Positions 1-31,000 of a stretch of DNA of 64,000 nt are shown here, piece by piece; within the stretch, counting starts at the first letter, position 1, and each line of letters starts with the position of its first letter. The notes under the pieces were generated by a model, which saw nothing but the letters and a program-made list of their open reading frames with translations, had not been told where the DNA came from and searched no databases. The translations under genes and the position numbers were made by a program. Source of the stretch: Cheilinus undulatus (taxonomy: Eukaryota > Chordata > Actinopteri > Labriformes > Labridae); assembly GCF_018320785.1 (NCBI RefSeq), contig NC_054875.1, forward strand, positions 34,823,657 through 34,887,656, in the 5' to 3' direction.

Positions 1-19893
<19,893 letters not shown>

Positions 19894-21255
19894 CAGCTGT
19901 GGCATCAGCGGACGTCTGGGTTTCCCACTGCAAGGACACAGCAGCACTGAGCACTGAGGACTCACGGTGTGGGCGAATGGCTTAAAACTAGAGACGCCAT
20001 CACTTGAATCCCAAGCTAAGAGGAAAATAACTTTAAAGACTTCAAAAAGGAAAAGTGTTCTTGATGAGAGGAAAATGTTCTCGTTCAACAGCCATTTTGG
20101 CCGGTAAACATGTTGAAGGACAAGCGTTTTTCTCATGTCTAGCCTCTCTCTCAGGCTTCTTGAAAGATGCAAAGTCTGTTTATTTAAAACAAACGCCTTT
20201 AGCCTGTGTCAAAAGAAGATTAGTGCTGTACATAAGGCTACTTTTTTATTTTACTTTGTGTTTTTGTTTTCGGTAATTTTTATTTCACATGGATTATGAA
20301 AAGGTACTCATATTTTGTTTCTGGATTTAACTATTTATTTTGATCTCAATGTTTTGTGCAAAAGGTCCTTTATGAAAAGTGTGAATACATACGTGCACAA
20401 ATATCCTGTTTATTACACGTTTATAAGTGTGTATGTACATGCATATTTGTGTGTGTATGAATATATGTATAAAGTGAGGAGGAATATATTGACCAAAGAC
20501 TAAAGTATTTACTAAAAGCAAGGCAAGACATGTTTGATATGTTCTCGCTAAAGTCAGCAATGATCACCGCCTCTGTTTTTTTTCTACAGAAGGCCTGAAC
20601 CCTCTTTTTTCCCCGACTGCTGGCAGCAAAGGCTGCTTCATCGTTTTCATAGAATATATAAGATTTATTTATTTTGTCTGTCATTCAGGCAGCAAGGAGC
20701 TGATCACTTTGACTCTAAATTATGCCCTTGACCTCTAAAGACGACTAAGGATGTTACAAGAAGGTGGTATGTGAAAGTTATATTTTTATCTAGAAGCTTG
20801 AGCAGATCATCCTCATTTTAAGTCTCTTTGGTTCCATAGAGCCTGAGCAGCGTATGGACAGCTGCTCTCAGCTGTAATCTTATCACTCTCCTTCACAGAA
20901 GTATTTTTATTTTGGTGAAATGAAGGAACGTTATATAAGTTAGTTGCTCCAGAGCCATCAGGGGGAAAACCTGGGATTTCAGCGCAGTGCTACCACACAG
21001 CCTGATTCTTCTATGAAGAAGAAATAGATGAAGGAAAGAATAATCTATTGATTTTGACTGAATACTGTGCTTTGTAATCCTGAAGGGGCATAACTTTTTT
21101 CACTGTGAGGTTTTTATGAGACAACAAAAACTGCTTTCTTGCCAAACATAACTGCTTTGAAGCATGTCTGATTGTGGTATCTTGTTTTCATTTTTGTTTG
21201 TTTTAATGTAGGGTATTTTGTATCACTTCTGTATCCATCATTTGTATATTCTTAA

Positions 21256-21257
<2 letters not shown>

Positions 21258-21291
<34 letters not shown>
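21258..21291. repeat. (TTA)n microsatellite
   Basis: About 11 uninterrupted TTA units in the probable adcy6 3'UTR. Confidence 0.95.
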
Positions 21292-21789
21292 GGAGATTCT
21301 GATTAATTATTATGCTTATTATGATGATTCCATTCCAATGAAAAGGATCAAAGACCAGCACGCTTTCTTGTAAAATGCCAGTCGTAAAGCTAAAGCTCAC
21401 TGGTACCAACTGATCAACTGCAGCCGATGAGTCCTGCTGTTCAGTCCTGACGTACATTAAGTGCGCCAGACATTGACTGTTTACTAATACACAGTCTAGA
21501 GATGTGATCATGTATAGGAAGTATTAACCAATGGCTGCCTTTGCAGCAGAACCCGGGTGGTGTATGCTCACATAAGCATCGCAGTTAACAAACACATATA
21601 CAGGTGATTCACTGTGCTTTTTTTATTCATGCCACTACTGCAGTATTGTAAATCTCAGCCAGACTTTAAAGGGGACATCTACTTTCCACATCAACTCCTC
21701 AGCACTTACAGATGGCATCCCTGGTGTTAAACGATGTGAAAGGACAGTGCAGATTAGCAAACATGCATCTTGTATTTCTTGTATCCTAA

Positions 21790-21815
21790 CCCCCCCCCCA
21801 CACACACACACACAC
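21790..21815. repeat. C-run followed by (CA)n
   Basis: About ten C followed by about eight CA units. Confidence 0.95.
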
Positions 21816-22672
21816 GCTCAGTCTTTCAGTACTACTAGCTGAGTTTGATTGCCTTAAGTTATTAAAAACAAATCATAGAGAAACACTGAACAGGAACTGT
21901 GCCTGCTTGCCCTGCCTGGACTGCTCATGTTTGGTCAGAGAAACTGGGAATGGATAAGGGCTTGTCAAGACTAATCTTAAGTTATCGCGCTCATCATTTC
22001 TCCTGCTCTTCCGCCACACTCAACAATGGCAGCCAACAGTTGATCATGTTTGTACCAAAGCCAGCTCACGCAGCCTTGTGCTATTGGTCCCTCCTGTGCA
22101 ATGATATTTAGCCTCAGGCGAATCGGGAGCACCAGAGGACAGAAATATAACGGAGATCACCCACTATCAAGCGAACTGTGACCAATGAAGAGTGATTCAT
22201 GTAAGCAGAGTTTATAGAAAGGACTTGAGTTTATAAAAATGTGCATTGTATGTATTCTATTTCTATTGGCTGTCCATGGACTTGTGTTGATTGTTAACTC
22301 TTGGGATGTTTTGGAGGGGGGAAACAGGAGAGGGGAAGGGAGGAAGGTTGTCCCCCATACTACTGAAACAGTGTTTTGCTCAGGCCTGATGAATCCTTCC
22401 GTATTTGTTTTTGTTTTATTTGTATTTTCCCTGAGTTGGAGAGGTTGAAAGGGGAGTGTTCTGCAAAATGGAAAGACGAGAAGAGTTGAGGACTATGACA
22501 AAGAGAAAAATAACATTTCCCTTGAAGAAAAAATAAAAAAAATCAATGGCTCTTTTGTGTGTTTAATCATCACTGATGCTGTTCTGCATTTGCGTATTAT
22601 ATATGACCAGAGGACCAGAATGAAGCATGACTGGTAAAACTAATATAAAATGGATTAAAAACTTTTTAGACA

Positions 22673-22678
22673 AATAAA
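22673..22678 (+). terminator. candidate adcy6 poly(A) signal
   Basis: AATAAA just before transposon-derived sequence starts; the alternative AATAAA at 22532-22537 is equally possible. Confidence 0.4.
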
Positions 22679-22689
22679 ACTTACATAAT

Positions 22690-23850
22690 TACACAAATGC
22701 ACTGGCAGTGTTTCAGTGTGAAGACAATGCCAGTGTATCTGTGCAGTTGGACTGTGTGCAGCAGTTTTTCTTGCCATTTTGATAACAAAAAATCACCCAA
22801 TAATGGAGTGCCTGGGACAAAATTATTATCAGCCCCCTTGAGAACTGACCTTTCTGTTGAGCCACTGTTGTGCAATAATGTGCTTTAACTTGGTAATGCT
22901 CAAAGCTTGTAAAATCAAGTCTTCCAATAGTATAAAAGCTTAAGTAAGGGTTTGAGCTGTCACTGGAGAAAGCATCATCAGTTTAGACTTGAGAAAAATA
23001 ATTGTTGATGCTCACAAAGCAGGAGGATATGCAATTTTATTACAGCATTTCAAAGCCTCAAGAACTGGAGTAATTATCAAGAAATTCAAACAGAGCCACA
23101 CAGTCCAGAACAAGCCTGGCAGAGGTAGCAACCAAAAGATTTCAAAGACTGGAAAGAAAACTAGTGAGAAATGTGTCTAAAGATCCCTGAACTACTGCCA
23201 GGACTCTATGGAAGGACGTAGCCAATTTGGGAGTTGTAGACTCAAAAGACAACCACTGGAGCCCCGCGCAGAAATGGACTGAAAGGTTGCAGACCAAGAA
23301 AAACTCCTTCGAGCCAGTCTAAAGGTTGCTAAGGACAACCTGGAGCACAATCATTCATACTGGAAGCATGTCTTTTGGTCAGATGAGACCAAACTAGAGC
23401 CCTTTGACCATAGAGATGTTGATTATGTTTAGAGAAAGAAGGGAGAGGTATAACCCAAAGAACTCCATCCCCATGGTGGAACACACTAGCAGTGGTATTA
23501 TGCTGCAGGTATGTTGTAAGATCAAATATCCATTTGACTGCAGGGATGTAAGTGTTGGATGATTCAAATTTCCTTGTGTGACCCGAAGATGTCCTCTCAA
23601 TGCTTGTGCCATTTTTAGTCAATGAACCAGAGGGCGAGCTTTCAGATTCTCCCAGTTGCCATTTTTTCCCACAAGCCTGACTTCGCAGAGGAAATCCTTG
23701 AATGATGGACAATGTCTGTGATGCACCTAAGATCAAACCAAACTTAACTGAACTGATGCAGCCTCTAGTGGCGTACAACACCTCCATTTGCACAGGCCAC
23801 TTTGCACCATCTACAGGCATAGTAAGGTATTAGAAAAGCAGCCTTTTTAC
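22690..23850 (+). mobile_element. Tc1/mariner transposon relic
   Basis: Plus-strand fragments of a transposase are readable across broken frames: RTLWKDVANLGVVDSKD, FGQMRPN (a shifted WSDETK-type block near 23375) and 'ccccatggtggaacacactagcagtggtattatgct' in place of the usual HGGGSIMLWG block. Stops and indels are frequent. An antisense open frame of 163 codons over 23329-23820 is judged accidental. Confidence 0.7.
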
Positions 23851-24629
23851 TGCTGCTGGATCTGATAGTCTCTCAACCAGAAGGTCAGGGGTTTTGGTCA
23901 AAGACGAAACTGTCCTATGTCTTTAACCAAAATCCCTGACCACCTAGCTGAAAGACATCTGACTACCTACTGAGTTACAGGTGTATTATACAGTTGTAGT
24001 AATAATGTATAGTTGTATTTATTCCCACGACACTCCTAGACTCCCCTGAAGGCCCACCAGTGTATCTTAGCACACCACTTGGGAACCACTGGTCTGAACA
24101 GTCTGGTATCTGGTGTTATAGATAACAAAATAAAAACCTCACAAAATGAGTAAAACAAAGAGTGAAAAACAATTTAGTATTGTAATGACAGTCAAAACTT
24201 TGCTATATGAAATATTAAATGAAACAATATTCTGTCTTTACAAAATAAAACCTAAAACTCTGAACTATATCTTGCATTTCTAGTTTTTATCACTTTATTT
24301 CTGTCAGTTGTTAGTAATGTGCATCCGACGTGAACATTTGAGCAAATGTCTCATAGGTGATGGAATAGGTGGAATATTTCTTATAGGGAAAAATCCCACA
24401 AATCTAATAAGTAATCTAAAAACTTCTACTTGCCTCAAATTAACAATATAACTAATAAAATGACACAAAAACTATGAAACCAGCAGACTCACTTTAAAAA
24501 CATATCATGTTAGCAGGCCCTGAGCTGCTGTCTGATTGATTGACTGAGATTGAGGTAAAGATCCCAACATTGCACAGTTTCTAAATTAGCTCTGCATTTA
24601 ACTATTGACAAGACCACTGACTTTTAAAA

Positions 24630-24830
24630 CTCAGAGGATATTATTGATGTCAGTGGAAGCTTCATATAAGCCAGACATTACCAAGTCCATTGCCAAGTGT
24701 TGGATGGAGTGGTGTAAAGCACACTGACACTGGTCTATAGAGCAGTGGAAATGTGTTCTGTGGAGTGGTGAATCACGCTTCTCTGACTGGCAGTCAGATG
24801 GGCAAAACTCCACAAAACTAAGCATATTTT
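24630..24830 (+). mobile_element. Tc1-like transposase fragment
   Basis: The plus strand reads WKCVLWSGESRFSDWQSDG, matching the WSDESRFS block of Tc1-like enzymes, preceded by CAGCAC-type tryptophan-rich sequence. It is a short isolated fragment. Confidence 0.55.
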
Positions 24831-25217
24831 CCCAAAGTGTGTCTCTGCTTCAGTTTAATCACATCTGAAATTCACATCAGAACCAATGGTCCTTCTGGCA
24901 TTACTTCAACATGTGAAAAAAGCAAGAACCAAGTGCAGTCAAAACGTGATGAAATCCCGGTCAGTCAGTGTCATTTCCTTCACAAACCTGTTAAAAAAAT
25001 GAATTATACTCACTGAGATAGAGATTATAATTTCCAGCATTACATTTCTAAGTGTTACCCACTTTGTCATCTCACTGTTCTTTAGAGGAAACTGTTTGAC
25101 CTGAGTCCACAGTTCAGGACTTTTTGAAGACATCCATCCATACTGTTGGCTGTCTTTTAAAGGCCTTATCTACAGCTGATTGGGGGCTGGAGAGAAGACT
25201 TTTTCACATCTCCATGT

Positions 25218-26400
25218 AACACAGTGCCTATAAAAGTATTCACCTCCTTTGATTTTTCACCCTACTATTGGTTTTATAAATCATTCATGGTCAATATATA
25301 TATATAACTACAAAAAATCTTTAATGTCAAAGTGAAAACAGATTTCTACAAAGTAATAGCAGTTAAACAAAAAATGTAACATAAAATAAGCGAATGCATA
25401 AATATTCACCCCTTTTAAAGTTGCTGACCTAATTCAACAAAAGTCCAGTCAACTGGTGCTTGTAGTCTCAAATTAGTGAACTGGGGATCACCTGAGTTCA
25501 ATGAATGTGTCTCAAGTTATTGTAGTAGTAGTAAAGACACCTGTGTCTGGAAGGTTCAGTCACTTGTTAATCAGTATCCTGGCTACTATTACACCATGAA
25601 GTCTAAAGAGCACTCCAAGCAACTCAGAGAAAAGGTTACTGAAAAGTATAACACCAGGGATGCATATAAAAAAAATATCCCAGGAACTGAACATCCCCCA
25701 GAGTTCAACTGAATCCATCATCAAGAAATAGAAAGAATATGGCACATGTGTAGATCTGTCTAGATCAGGCCGTCCTCACAAACTGAGTGACCGTGCAAGA
25801 AGACTAGTGAGAGAGGCCACCAAGACACCTATGACTACTCTGAACGAGTTACAAGCTTCAGCAACTGATACGGGAAAGACTCACCAGTCAAAGCTTTATG
25901 GCAGCGTGGCAGAAAGAAAGGCACTGTTGCATAAAACTCATTAAATCTCATCTAGAGTTCACCAAAAGGCATGAGGAAGACTCCATTGTTGAGAGGAAGA
26001 AAGTTCTTTGGTCTGATGAGACAAAATTGTGCTTTTTGGCCATTGGACACCAAACACTGAACATCACCACAAACATACCATCACAGCTGAGAAGCAAGGT
26101 GGTGGCAGCATCATACTGTGGGGGTGCTTCTTAAGGTAGGTGAAAATGAAAGCTGCAAAATGGAAGGCAGTCCTGGAGAACAATCTTATTCAGTTTGCGA
26201 ATGAACTTTAGCCTGGGAGAAGATTTACTTTTCAGCAAGAACTGAAGCATACAGCAAAAACTACACAGACATGGTTTAAAGACAATAAGGTGAATTTTCT
26301 TGAGCGGTCATGTCAAAGCCATGACCTCAGTCCAGTAGAGAATAAAAAAGAATAGATAATAAGAAACCCAATATGAAGGAAACTGATGAGGCAGGTAATC
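25218..26400 (+). mobile_element. Tc1/mariner transposon relic
   Basis: Begins CAGTGCCTATAAAAGTATTCA, a usual fish Tc1 left end. The decayed transposase shows KVLWSDETKLCFLAIG near 26005-26050 and SKVVAASYCGG in place of [11 protein letters not shown] near 26090-26130. It is the reference for the split copy at 18290-19080. It is not functional. Confidence 0.8.
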
Positions 26401-26434
26401 CAATCTTTAACCATTTTAAGTGAATAACTTAAGC

Positions 26435-26476
<42 letters not shown>
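26435..26476. repeat. (AAT)n microsatellite
   Basis: About 14 AAT units at the end of the Tc1 relic. Confidence 0.95.
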
Positions 26477-26478
<2 letters not shown>

Positions 26479-26496
26479 TAGAAAAGACATTATTTT

Positions 26497-27140
26497 ACAA
26501 CCCCAACTCTAAAAACATTGGGGCGCTCTGTACATTATAAATGAAAACAGAACGCAATGAAATGAAAATCTCATAAACCCTTACTGAAACTGAGACATTT
26601 TACCATTTGAAAAATATTGGCTCATTCTGAATTTAATGGCATTAACACATCTCGGAAAAGCAGACTGGAAAAGTGAATGGTATGAATGAAAAACAGCCGG
26701 AATAAATGGTAAGGTAAATTGCCAATGGGTCAGTCACATGACTGGTATAAGAGGTGGATTTTAGAAAGGCAGAATCACTCAGACGTGAAGCTGAGCAGAG
26801 GTTCACTGATCTGCGAAAAAAAAACAGCATCTTAAAGTTTTGAAAAAAACTACATAAAATGGCCCTTAACATAATGTTGTCAAGACTTTGAGTATCCCAC
26901 CATCTACAGTGAATTATATCATCAAAAGATTCAGAAAATCTGGAGAAATCTCTGTGCACAAGGGTCAAGGTCAAAGGTCAATATAGGATGTTTGTGATCT
27001 TCAGGTCTTCAGGTAGCACTGCTTTAAAAACAGTCTGTTCTGGAACACTTCCAGAAATCATCATCTGTCAGCACAGTCCACAATGCCATCCACAAATGCA
27101 GGTTAAAGCCTACTGAGCAGATCCCAGTGCTTAAACTAAA
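26497..27140. repeat. dispersed fish DNA-transposon-type repeat
   Basis: Starts ACAACCCCAACTCTAAAAAC and ATTGGGGCGCTCTGTACA, a very common fish interspersed repeat usually written 'ACAACCCCAATTCCAAAAAAGTTGGG'. It runs through CTCATAAACCC to TCCACAAATGCAGGTTAAAG. The superfamily was not determined here. Confidence 0.6.
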
Positions 27141-27409
27141 AAAGGTAACAATGGATGGGTTAAAATGAATAAATAAATGTAATTATTTTGAATCATTGCA
27201 TGGGATCAAGAGTGAAAGACCTGAGCTGTGAAAATATTTTTGTTTGCATTTCCAATCTTGCAGCCTTTTTCACATAAATCATGTGATGTCTATTGGAAAG
27301 CTGCTGACTGTGCTAAGAAGAATTTACCAGCCACTAAACCGGTTGGAGTAGAGAGTAGTTATGTTTGTAGTGATGATCAAAACACAGCAATGACAGCCTA
27401 ACAGGCTGA

Positions 27410-27512
27410 TATAAATGGGCCTGTTAGGTTTTCATTCATAGCTGTGAGAAAACGTTGCTAGAGAAGCTGAGCACGGCTGAAGGAGCTGGATATTATTCTC
27501 TGTCAGAGCTGA
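27410..27512 (+). promoter_or_regulatory. possible galnt6 promoter and noncoding first exon
   Basis: TATAAAT at 27410-27416 is followed about 100 bp later by a good donor, GA|gtaagt, at 27513. Joining to the acceptor ttgttctag before 28033 would leave a short 5'UTR ahead of ATG 28050. This is speculative: it rests on signals only. Confidence 0.3.
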
Positions 27513-28049
27513 GTAAGTGCTAAATTAAAGCATATTTAAGAATTCTTTAAGAGTAGAAGAACTGCCTCAGACTTGTTTACTGTTTATTGGTTGGGGCTAT
27601 GGAAATGCAGTTTTACATTTTCTGTTACCAAACAAATTATAACTTAAGAATTAAGATATAATTATTCTAATAGAGGTCCAAGACTAGAAATAACTTATTT
27701 TATAATAAAGTACCATTTTGACATTTGATTTTTTTTTTTATCAAAAGCTAAACTAGCAGTAATGTATGTTTTTTAATTTTAATACATGATGTACATTGTA
27801 CTCAGCGTATCCTTCAGTAATGTTTGTATCAGTACTGTACAGTGGCTCTGCCGTTCTTAAAAGACTATACTAATTGTTCAGTGTAATTTTAAAAAAATAT
27901 GTCCTATGTGTCCTTCTTTAAATCCAGTTTTACATTAGTTTCTTTGTAATAATTCAGATACCCTCATGTTTAAAAATATTCGTACTGTATTAACTTGTGT
28001 TTTCAATTTATGTGCGTTCACTTTTGTTCTAGGTTGGTTTTTCCCCATC

Positions 28050-31000
28050 ATGCCCATATTTAACCGTCGACTCAACTTTTCAGAAAAGGTTGCCATTTTC
28101 GCCATACTACTTTCACTTTCGTTTCCATACATCAACATAAATCCCCTAGAGTTCCTGCAGAGGTGGGTCCCACCTGTGGAAGATGATGCACCACCCAACG
28201 GATCCACCCTCCAGACTTCTGACCCGTTAACAAACTGCACACAGGGTTTTTACACAGAGGAGGAGCTCGCGCCTCATATTCAAAGGCCTCTTGAAGATCC
28301 CTTAGCCCCCGGTGCTCATGGGAAACCGTTTGAGTGGAGGCCAATGACAACTGAAGAACTGAGGGAGGAATTATATGGCTATAATATAAATGGGTTCAAC
28401 CAGTTTGCCAGTGATCGAATCTCCCTGCACCGTGATGTGGGTGAAGACACACGACACCCAGAGTGAGCACACCCATTCTTCAGCTACCCAAACAAACCTT
28501 TAGCATGAGATTGTGAAGTTAGGGGAATTCAGATTGTGTTTACACTGCTTTTAACTTTCTGTTTCACTCTGACAGTTGCTTGGAGCAGAAGTTCTTCCGT
28601 TGTCCAGGCCTTCCTACCACAAGTGTGATCATCGTGTTTCATAACGAGGCCTGGTCCACTCTGCTGAGGACGGTCTACAGCGTCCTTCATACGGCGCCAG
28701 CAGCCCTCCTCAAAGAGATCATACTGGTGGATGATGCCAGCACTCATGGTTAGTGCTTCAGTACATGTAAAGACTGGTTAATGGGCAAGATATATTCACA
28801 ATTTACACCACTGAATCCTTAAACATCCCCATAGTCACTGTATACTTTTACATATGTATGGGTGGTGGGAGAGTGTCCACATAATTAGAGGTCAAAGCTA
28901 TGTCACTGATGTTTTTCCTCTGAAATGCACAGAAATAGAATATTTGGTACATTTTTCTTGTAAAAACATTACACCAGGGGTGTCAAACTCAATCACAGAA
29001 GGGGCCGGAACCTACGGGCTGGGTATATCTGTACCATGGGCTGGATTTGGCCTTGAGCTTGACCCCCTTGCGTTACACAATATACTGTGCTTGTCTCACC
29101 TAAATATTTTTTTTGTATTGTTATTCTCTGGATTGCAGGTTTTAGGACTACCAGGTGTCTCTATGTACCTGTAACAGTCATTTGGGGGGGGGGGGGCTTG
29201 AGTGTATTAATTATCACAAAGAACATCACATCCAAAATGATCTTAGGACTGATGGCTCAGTCCTAAAACTTCCCCACAACCAGATTCTTCTTCACTCAAA
29301 GCACTGACCATATCTGCTTACATTTTACAGTAATGAATGCATTTTTGTGCCTGTGGTTTCCATGTTGAAGATTGATCTATGACTTCTAATCAGGCAGTAC
29401 AGCAAAAGCAAGAAAGTGTTTCCATAAGATCTATTGTTTATATACTGGGGTGAAATAAAACAGGGAAAATGTGTGCTTAATTTGGGCTATATTTTACCTG
29501 ATGGTGGTTGTACTGCTAAAAGTAAATGGTCTTTTCTCTGTAACTACTAATACTTTACTATTCATTGTTGTCCATGTGGGCTGCTCTTCCTTTAGATCAT
29601 CTTCAGTCTCATCTTGATGAATATGTGCAGCACCTGAAAATAGTGCATGTTGTATGACAGAGGGAGTGGAAAGGCTTAATTCAAGCCCGACTGTTAGGAG
29701 CACAGCATGCCAAAGGAGATGTGCTCACTTTCCTGGATTCACACTGTATGTAACCCAATGCAGTACTTTTCATTATTTATTAAGGGTTCATATTGAAAGC
29801 CACATTCAGACAAAATAATGAATAAAGAATACATGCAGTACATTTCACCAGTAACCTTGCCACACCTCTGTGTGAATATTTCACTGTATAATACATGTTG
29901 CTTCATTCTCCTCACTTTCTGCATAGGTGAGTGCTTTCCTGGATGGCTGGAGCCTCTCCTAGCTCGGATAGCTGAGCAGCCTTCTGCTGTGGTGAGCCCA
30001 GTAATTCCCACAATTGACTATGATGACCTTGAGTTCATTAAGCCGGACCCATTAGAGCACAGTCGTGGGAATTTTAACTGGGAGCTAGAGTTTGGATGGG
30101 AGAATATTCCTGAAGAGGAGAGGAAGAGAAGAAAGAATGAGACGCATCCTTTCAGGTGGGGCTGTCACAGTACCAGCATTATAAACTTTCATTACATACT
30201 TGTAAAAAATTAATTATAGTGTTGAATGATATCACTACCTATCTTATATTAAGGTCTAACTAATAGAAAGAGACACCTAATAATGGCTTACACTGTAAAA
30301 AAAGATACACCATAACTAGTCAATAAAATTGAGGCAACAGATTGCACACAATATGTTTATCTAGATCTAGATATATTTTTTGTGTTGACTGAACTTAACA
30401 TTTTTAAGTAAACGCAGATGAATAATACAGATAAGTTTAACTTAATAATTTTGTGTAGAAGGTGCTAATTTTTTTAAGAAAAGCCAACTAAACCTAGGTT
30501 AACCAGACTCAAATGAATGGAGTTGAATTAACTCAATTTTATCAATTTTAGCAGTTGCACAAAAGAAATTTGCCTCAATTCCACATATGTTTTTTAAGTT
30601 GACTCAACTTATTATTTTTAAGTAATTCCAAATTAATTTACTTACAGTTTTAGCTCAACAAATTACATGTATATTTATCATCATAGGTAATTGCTTATCT
30701 TATAATGTTAAATAGTACTCAATGACAAAGGTTTTTTTATGTTATCATTTCACCCAAGGTGGATTAACTTACGTGATCATTTATAGCAATGATTGTTGGT
30801 GAACCACTGAACCAATAGCTTAAGTTTCACCAATGTCAATAGGCTATACAATGTTCATTAACAGTTACAACAGCAAAATTGCCCCCTATACGCGGGACCT
30901 CTTTAATTGAGAGGGCAACTTCACTCATGGTGCATTCTGTTTAATTATTTTATCTAACCCTTATTTAACCAGAAGAAAACCTCACTGAGATTAAAAATCT

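Larger units (their letters stand above)
19894..22690 (+). other. adcy6: probable adcy6 3'UTR
   Basis: No other gene lies between the adcy6 stop and the Tc1 relic beginning near 22690. Candidate poly(A) signals AATAAA occur at 22532-22537 and 22673-22678, which would give a 3'UTR of 2.6-2.8 kb, in the range of mammalian ADCY6. The stretch includes an (ATT)n microsatellite at 21258-21291 and a C-run plus (CA)n at 21790-21815. The true end needs transcript data. Confidence 0.55.

Noticed and set aside
23329-23820. 163-codon open frame on the minus strand
   Set aside because: It is antisense to a decayed Tc1/mariner copy, resembles no protein family and has no splice or promoter context.
29655-29657. 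Selenocysteine reading of the galnt6 TGA
   Set aside because: The family has arginine here, no member is a selenoprotein, and no SECIS-like element was recognised in the 3' region.
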